A DNA stretch of 64,000 bases. Origin: Bradyrhizobium guangxiense. GTDB taxonomy: Bacteria > Pseudomonadota > Alphaproteobacteria > Rhizobiales > Xanthobacteraceae. Positions 60,236 through 64,000 of this stretch are shown here, piece after piece. Each line of letters starts with the position of its first letter. Within the stretch, counting starts at the first letter, position 1. The translations under genes were made by a program, and so were the position numbers. The stretch is taken from NCBI RefSeq assembly GCF_004114915.1, contig NZ_CP022220.1, positions 868,001 through 932,000 of the forward strand, read 5' to 3'. The notes beneath the pieces are model-generated. The model was given only the letters and a program-made list of their open reading frames with translations, ran no database searches and was not told the DNA's origin.

Positions 60236-62299
60236 ATGCGTTTAGGCGCCGATATTGGGGGAACTTTCACAGATATCGTCCTGGTCGACGATGAGACCGG
60301 TTTATTTCGGCTCGGTAAGGTCCTGACAACTCCAGATCAGCCTGACAATGGCGTAATCAATGGAATTAAGCAGGTCATCAACGGTGATGCAGGCCAAGTT
60401 TCGCATGTTGTGCATGGGACGACGCTTTTCACCAACGCGCTGATCGAGAGAAAGGGGGCGCTGACCGCTCTCGTCACGACCCGCGGATTCCGCGATGCCG
60501 TCGAAATTGCGCGCGAGCACCGCTACGACATGTACGACCTTCGGCTGCGTCGTCCCGCCCCGATTGCCCGGCGGCGTCACCGGTTTGAGATTGCCGAGCG
60601 AATTCTGTCGGATGGAACAATCCGCCAGGCCCCCAACGAAGACGACGTCGCGCGCATCGCCGAGGAGATGCGCAGAATAGGCATCGAAGCGGTTGCCGTC
60701 AGTCTCATCAACGCCTACGTTTGTCCGGATCACGAGCGCATCGTTGGCCGCATCCTACGGGAAAAGCTCCCCGGCGTTGCGATAACTCTCTCCAGCGACA
60801 TCTCCCCGGAAATCAGGGAATTCGAGCGTTCGACGACGGCGCTCTGCAATGTCTATGTCAAGAGCATCGCCGAGAAATATCTGACGCGGCTCGAAGCGCG
60901 TACGCGCGACGAGCTCAGCGATGCAGCCGGTCTTTATGTGATGCAATCGAATGGCGGTCTGCTCACCGCCAGCCAAGCCATCGAAGCGCCGATCCGTCTT
61001 GTTGAGTCGGGACCTGCGGCCGGCGCGTTGGCTGCGGCACATTATGCCAAGTCACTCGGACTTTCAGACGTGCTCTCTTTTGACATGGGCGGCACCACCG
61101 CCAAGGCCTGCCTCATCGTCGATGGCGAGCCTCTGCTGGCCCCGGAATTCGAGGTCGATCGGCAATATCAGTTCAAGAAAGGCAGCGGTCTCCCAGTCAA
61201 GGTGCCCGTCATCGAAATGATCGAGATCGGCACGGGCGGCGGTTCGATCGCGCAGATCGATGCACTCGGCCGCCTCAAGGTCGGGCCGCATAGCGCCGGA
61301 TCCGTGCCAGGACCTGCCTGCTACGGGGCGGGCGGGGAACGACCAACGGTCACTGATGCCGATCTGCTGCTCGGTTACCTCAATGCAGGCTTCTTCCTCG
61401 GCGGAGATATGAAGCTCGACAAGACCGCCGCAGAACGTGCCATTAACGAACAAGTCGGGGCCTCGCTTGATCTCGACACGATAGCCGCAGCCTGGGGAAT
61501 CCATCAACTGGCAAACGAAGCAATGGCTTCTGCTGCACGCATCCACGCCATCGAGCGGGGGCGCACCATTTCCCAGTTTCCGATGTTTGCGTTTGGTGGC
61601 GCGGGGCCGGTTCACGCCTACGGCGTCGCGCGCGTCCTGAAGTTGCCGAAGATCATCTATCCGTTCGGTGCGGGCGTCATGTCGGCCGTCGGCTTCCTCA
61701 CCGCGCCACTGGCATTTGACTTTGTGCGATCAAGCCCGGCACGGCTGGAACAACTGGATTGGGGCGCAGTCAATCGGTCTCTCAAAGAAATGGAGGAGGA
61801 GGGGCGAAGCCGTCTTGCTCATTCAATGGGTGATCGAGAGGTCTCGTTCCGTCGCTGGGCCGATATGCGCTACCGCAAGCAAGGCTTTGACATCCGTGTG
61901 CCGATTCCCTCCGGTAAACTTGGGCCAGACAGCATCGCGGAAATCACCGCTTCGTTCGAGCGGGTCTACACCGAACTCTACGGACATACCGTACCCAACA
62001 CGCCAATCGACGTGATGTCATGGCGAGTGGTCGCATCGGGGCCCAAGCCTGACTTCAAGCTACCGGTCAATACGTCGAAGTCCGACGGTCCACTCAAGGG
62101 CTCCAGAAAGATCTACGTCCCTGACGCAGGACTCATCGACGTGCCGGTCTACGACCGTTATCGCCTTGGAGCCGGTGATCGCCTGCAGGGGCCAGCCATC
62201 ATCGAAGAACGTGAATCGACCGTTGTTATCAACGGACCCGGCGAAATTAGCGTCGATCAGAACCGTAATCTCATTGTCGATCTCGAGGTGGCCCGATGA
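60236..62299 (+). CDS. hyuA: Hydantoinase/oxoprolinase subunit A
   Basis: 687 residues from the ATG at 60236, with GGAGGAG about seven bases upstream. ATP-grasp-free ASKHA-type N-terminus: LGADIGGTFTDIVLVDDETG. Further family blocks: HGTTLFTNALIERKGA, LVTTRGFRDAVEIAREHRYDMYDL, RPAPIARRRHRFEI, SFDMGGTTAKACLI, GTGGGSIAQIDALGRLKVGPHSAGSVPGPACYG and FAFGGAGPVHAYGVARVL. The family hydrolyses cyclic amides (hydantoins, 5-oxoproline) with ATP, or carboxylates acetone/acetophenone. It overlaps hyuB by four bases (ATGA), the usual A-B operon. Substrate not predictable. Confidence 0.93.
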   Translation: MRLGADIGGTFTDIVLVDDETGLFRLGKVLTTPDQPDNGVINGIKQVINGDAGQVSHVVHGTTLFTNALIERKGALTALVTTRGFRDAVEIAREHRYDMYDLRLRRPAPIARRRHRFEIAERILSDGTIRQAPNEDDVARIAEEMRRIGIEAVAVSLINAYVCPDHERIVGRILREKLPGVAITLSSDISPEIREFERSTTALCNVYVKSIAEKYLTRLEARTRDELSDAAGLYVMQSNGGLLTASQAIEAPIRLVESGPAAGALAAAHYAKSLGLSDVLSFDMGGTTAKACLIVDGEPLLAPEFEVDRQYQFKKGSGLPVKVPVIEMIEIGTGGGSIAQIDALGRLKVGPHSAGSVPGPACYGAGGERPTVTDADLLLGYLNAGFFLGGDMKLDKTAAERAINEQVGASLDLDTIAAAWGIHQLANEAMASAARIHAIERGRTISQFPMFAFGGAGPVHAYGVARVLKLPKIIYPFGAGVMSAVGFLTAPLAFDFVRSSPARLEQLDWGAVNRSLKEMEEEGRSRLAHSMGDREVSFRRWADMRYRKQGFDIRVPIPSGKLGPDSIAEITASFERVYTELYGHTVPNTPIDVMSWRVVASGPKPDFKLPVNTSKSDGPLKGSRKIYVPDAGLIDVPVYDRYRLGAGDRLQGPAIIEERESTVVINGPGEISVDQNRNLIVDLEVAR

Positions 62300-63957
62300 G
62301 CGCCAAGGAACTGGACCCCATTACGCTCGATATCATGTGGGGGCGGCTCATTGCCGCCGTGAACGAGCAGGCCGCGGCCCTGATGCGTTCGTCCTTTACG
62401 TCCATCGTCCGGGACGCCGAAGACCTTTCTGCGTGCGTGTTCGATCGCCGCGGCCGGATGGTGGCCCAATCGGTCACGGGCTCGCCGGGGCACATCAATT
62501 CCATGGCGACAGGAATGGAACACATCTTGAAGACGTTTCCGCTGGATACGCTCCAGCCCGGGGACGTCATCATCACGAATGATCCTTGGATTACGGTCTC
62601 TCAGCTTCACGACATCACGATTGCAACGCCCGTATTCCACAATGGGCGAGTCGTTGCGCTTTTTGCAAACTGCTGTCACGCGCTCGATATCGGCGGCAGG
62701 GGGCTGTCGTGTGATGCCCGCTCCGTCTATGAGGAGGGTCTCTTCATCCCGATCATGAAGTTGCATTCGAAAGGAGAACCCGTCGAAGCCGTTTATCGGC
62801 TGATCGCGGCCAACGTGCGGACCCCCGATGAAGTGATTGGCGATATTCATGCACAGATCACCGCGAACGAAGTCGGAGCAAAGCAGCTCAAGTCTTTCCT
62901 CGAAGAGTTCGATCTTGCGGATATCGAAGGGGTGGCAGACGCCATCGTCGCGCGCACCGAAAGGGCGATGAGAGCCGCCATTACGGCTCTGCCCAACGGA
63001 TCGCATCCGTTCAAGATCACCATTGACGGGTTCGAAAAGCCGATCGAGATTCAGGCCAAGGTCACTATCAAGGACGATGAGGTCATCGTCGACTATGAAG
63101 GGTCTTCCTCAACGGTTGATCTCGGTATCAACGTCGGTTTCAATTATACCGTTGCTTACACCACCTATGGCGTGAAGTGCGCAATTGCGCCAGACGTGCC
63201 CAATAACGCCGGTTCGTTCACGCCGATACGCACGATCGCCGCCGTCGGGTCAATCCTCAACGCTCAGCATCCTGCTGCCGTCGCTGGCCGTCATACGGTC
63301 GGTCACTTCCTCCCTTCAGCCATCATGGGCGCGTTGTCAGGTATCCTGCCGGATAAGGTGATGGCACCCGGCGCCGACAGTCTCTGGAATACGCATATCA
63401 GCGGCTTCGATAAGCGCGACAATCAGTTCTTCTCGTACACTTGGTTCTCTACCGGCGGAACTGGCGCCCTCAAGGGACTCGATGGCCTCTCGGCCACCTC
63501 CTATCCAAGCGGTGTCGCCGGTGTGCCCGTGGAAATCATCGAAGCTTTGACGCCTCTGGTCGTACGGCAAAGAGCGCTTCGACCTGACTCCGGCGGAGCC
63601 GGCGAACATCGTGGTGGCTTGGGCCAGACAATGGAAGTCGAGGTTCTGACCGAGAAGCCCTATCTCTTCTCAGGCATGTACGATCGATGTCACTATCCAG
63701 CACCAGGTTTGTACGATGGCAAATCCGGCGCGACCGGTTCGATCGCCAGTTCGAATGGCGAGGAGGTCCGCCCCAAGCTGAGCCGCATGTTGCCGCCAGA
63801 TACGGTTTTAACGCTCTCGCTACCCGGCGGCGGCGGATTCGGTGACGTTAAACGTCGGGACCGGGAGGCGATCCTCAACGACGTGCTGGACGGTTACGTA
63901 ACGCCGGAGGCGGCGAAACGTGACTACGGCTTTGAATACACTCCTCCTCACAAGTAG
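62296..63957 (+). CDS. hyuB: Hydantoinase/oxoprolinase subunit B
   Basis: 553 residues. Conserved HyuB blocks: DPITLDIMWGRLIAAVNEQAAALMRSSFTSIVRDAEDLSACVFD, GSPGHINSMATGMEHIL, DVIITNDPWITVSQLHDITI, HALDIGGRGLSCDARSVYEEGLFIP and, near the C-terminus, LRPDSGGAGEHRGGLGQTMEVEVL then LSLPGGGGFGDVKRRDREAILNDVLDGYVTPEAA. It forms the complex with HyuA in the cytoplasm. It starts with an ATGA overlap. Another gene begins 14 bases after its stop, so the operon goes on past the window. Confidence 0.94.
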   Translation: MSAKELDPITLDIMWGRLIAAVNEQAAALMRSSFTSIVRDAEDLSACVFDRRGRMVAQSVTGSPGHINSMATGMEHILKTFPLDTLQPGDVIITNDPWITVSQLHDITIATPVFHNGRVVALFANCCHALDIGGRGLSCDARSVYEEGLFIPIMKLHSKGEPVEAVYRLIAANVRTPDEVIGDIHAQITANEVGAKQLKSFLEEFDLADIEGVADAIVARTERAMRAAITALPNGSHPFKITIDGFEKPIEIQAKVTIKDDEVIVDYEGSSSTVDLGINVGFNYTVAYTTYGVKCAIAPDVPNNAGSFTPIRTIAAVGSILNAQHPAAVAGRHTVGHFLPSAIMGALSGILPDKVMAPGADSLWNTHISGFDKRDNQFFSYTWFSTGGTGALKGLDGLSATSYPSGVAGVPVEIIEALTPLVVRQRALRPDSGGAGEHRGGLGQTMEVEVLTEKPYLFSGMYDRCHYPAPGLYDGKSGATGSIASSNGEEVRPKLSRMLPPDTVLTLSLPGGGGFGDVKRRDREAILNDVLDGYVTPEAAKRDYGFEYTPPHK

Positions 63958-63971
63958 CAACGGAGCGCTTG

Positions 63972-64000
63972 ATGCCGATCCAATCCCGCTTTGTCCTGAT
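63972..64000 (+). CDS. Start of a further gene, cut by the window edge
   Basis: ATG at 63972 with CGGAG seven bases upstream, reading MPIQSRFVL to the edge. Tight spacing after hyuB suggests an operon member. Too short to identify. Confidence 0.4.

Noticed and set aside
1..64000. CRISPR arrays, tRNA and rRNA genes
   Set aside because: No regularly spaced repeats and no cloverleaf or rRNA-like sequence was noticed by eye; a covariance-model scan would be needed to exclude a tRNA.

Overview
The window is high-GC chromosomal DNA from an alphaproteobacterium. Gene content (tartrate genes like those of Agrobacterium, an alphaproteobacterial-style type II secretion locus, many LysR regulators and ABC/TRAP/Bug solute receptors) points to Rhizobiales, most likely Bradyrhizobium or a close relative. 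This placement is inferred from family resemblance, not from a marker gene. No rRNA, tRNA, CRISPR array or intact insertion sequence was seen.

Layout. (1) 1-14.1 kb is sugar-acid and small-molecule catabolism. On the plus strand are the end of a 2-hydroxycarboxylate transporter, a mannonate-dehydratase-like protein, a secreted lipase-like hydrolase, an ABM monooxygenase and an aldo/keto reductase. On the minus strand are a polar amino-acid-type ABC transporter with an aldose 1-epimerase, and an operon of an IclR regulator fused to an SMP-30 beta-propeller, an enolase-superfamily dehydratase, an RraA-like aldolase, a SnoaL-like protein and a shikimate-dehydrogenase-like enzyme. (2) 14.2-16.3 kb is a small toxin-antitoxin island: AbiEi with a broken AbiEii, and the mobile mystery protein A/B (HTH/Fic) pair. 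(3) 16.4-30 kb is aldarate and tartrate use: LysR, MFS, L-talarate/galactarate dehydratase and a lactonase-like propeller, then ttuD-ttuC-ttuB opposite a LysR gene. Beyond these lie a decayed LysR copy, a second LysR paralog and a ruined pyruvate kinase gene that fits a lost ttuE. (4) 30.1-45.4 kb is a complete type II secretion locus: LysR, gspE-F-G-H-I-J-K-L-M and a GspN/GspC-like gene, an exported metallo-beta-lactamase-fold protein, a DUF1007 protein, gspD, a short prepilin peptidase and a Sel1-repeat protein. (5) 46-54 kb is a catabolic module: TRAP receptor, ThDP enzyme, aldehyde dehydrogenase, amidohydrolase, Bug receptor and an FCD-type GntR regulator. Palindromic GTAT/ATAC sites recur in its promoters. 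(6) 54.5-60 kb is a second decayed island: LysR, a tyrosine integrase relic, an intact TacA/TacT pair, two colliding hipBA remnants and a defence-gene relic. (7) 60.2-64 kb holds a hydantoinase/oxoprolinase A-B operon and the first codons of a further gene.

How it works together. The intact parts describe a soil bacterium that imports and oxidises plant-derived sugar acids and carboxylates under local one-component regulators, and secretes folded proteins through a T2SS. The two islands are integration scars. In them antitoxins or whole TA pairs stay intact while partner toxins, an integrase and a defence gene have decayed.
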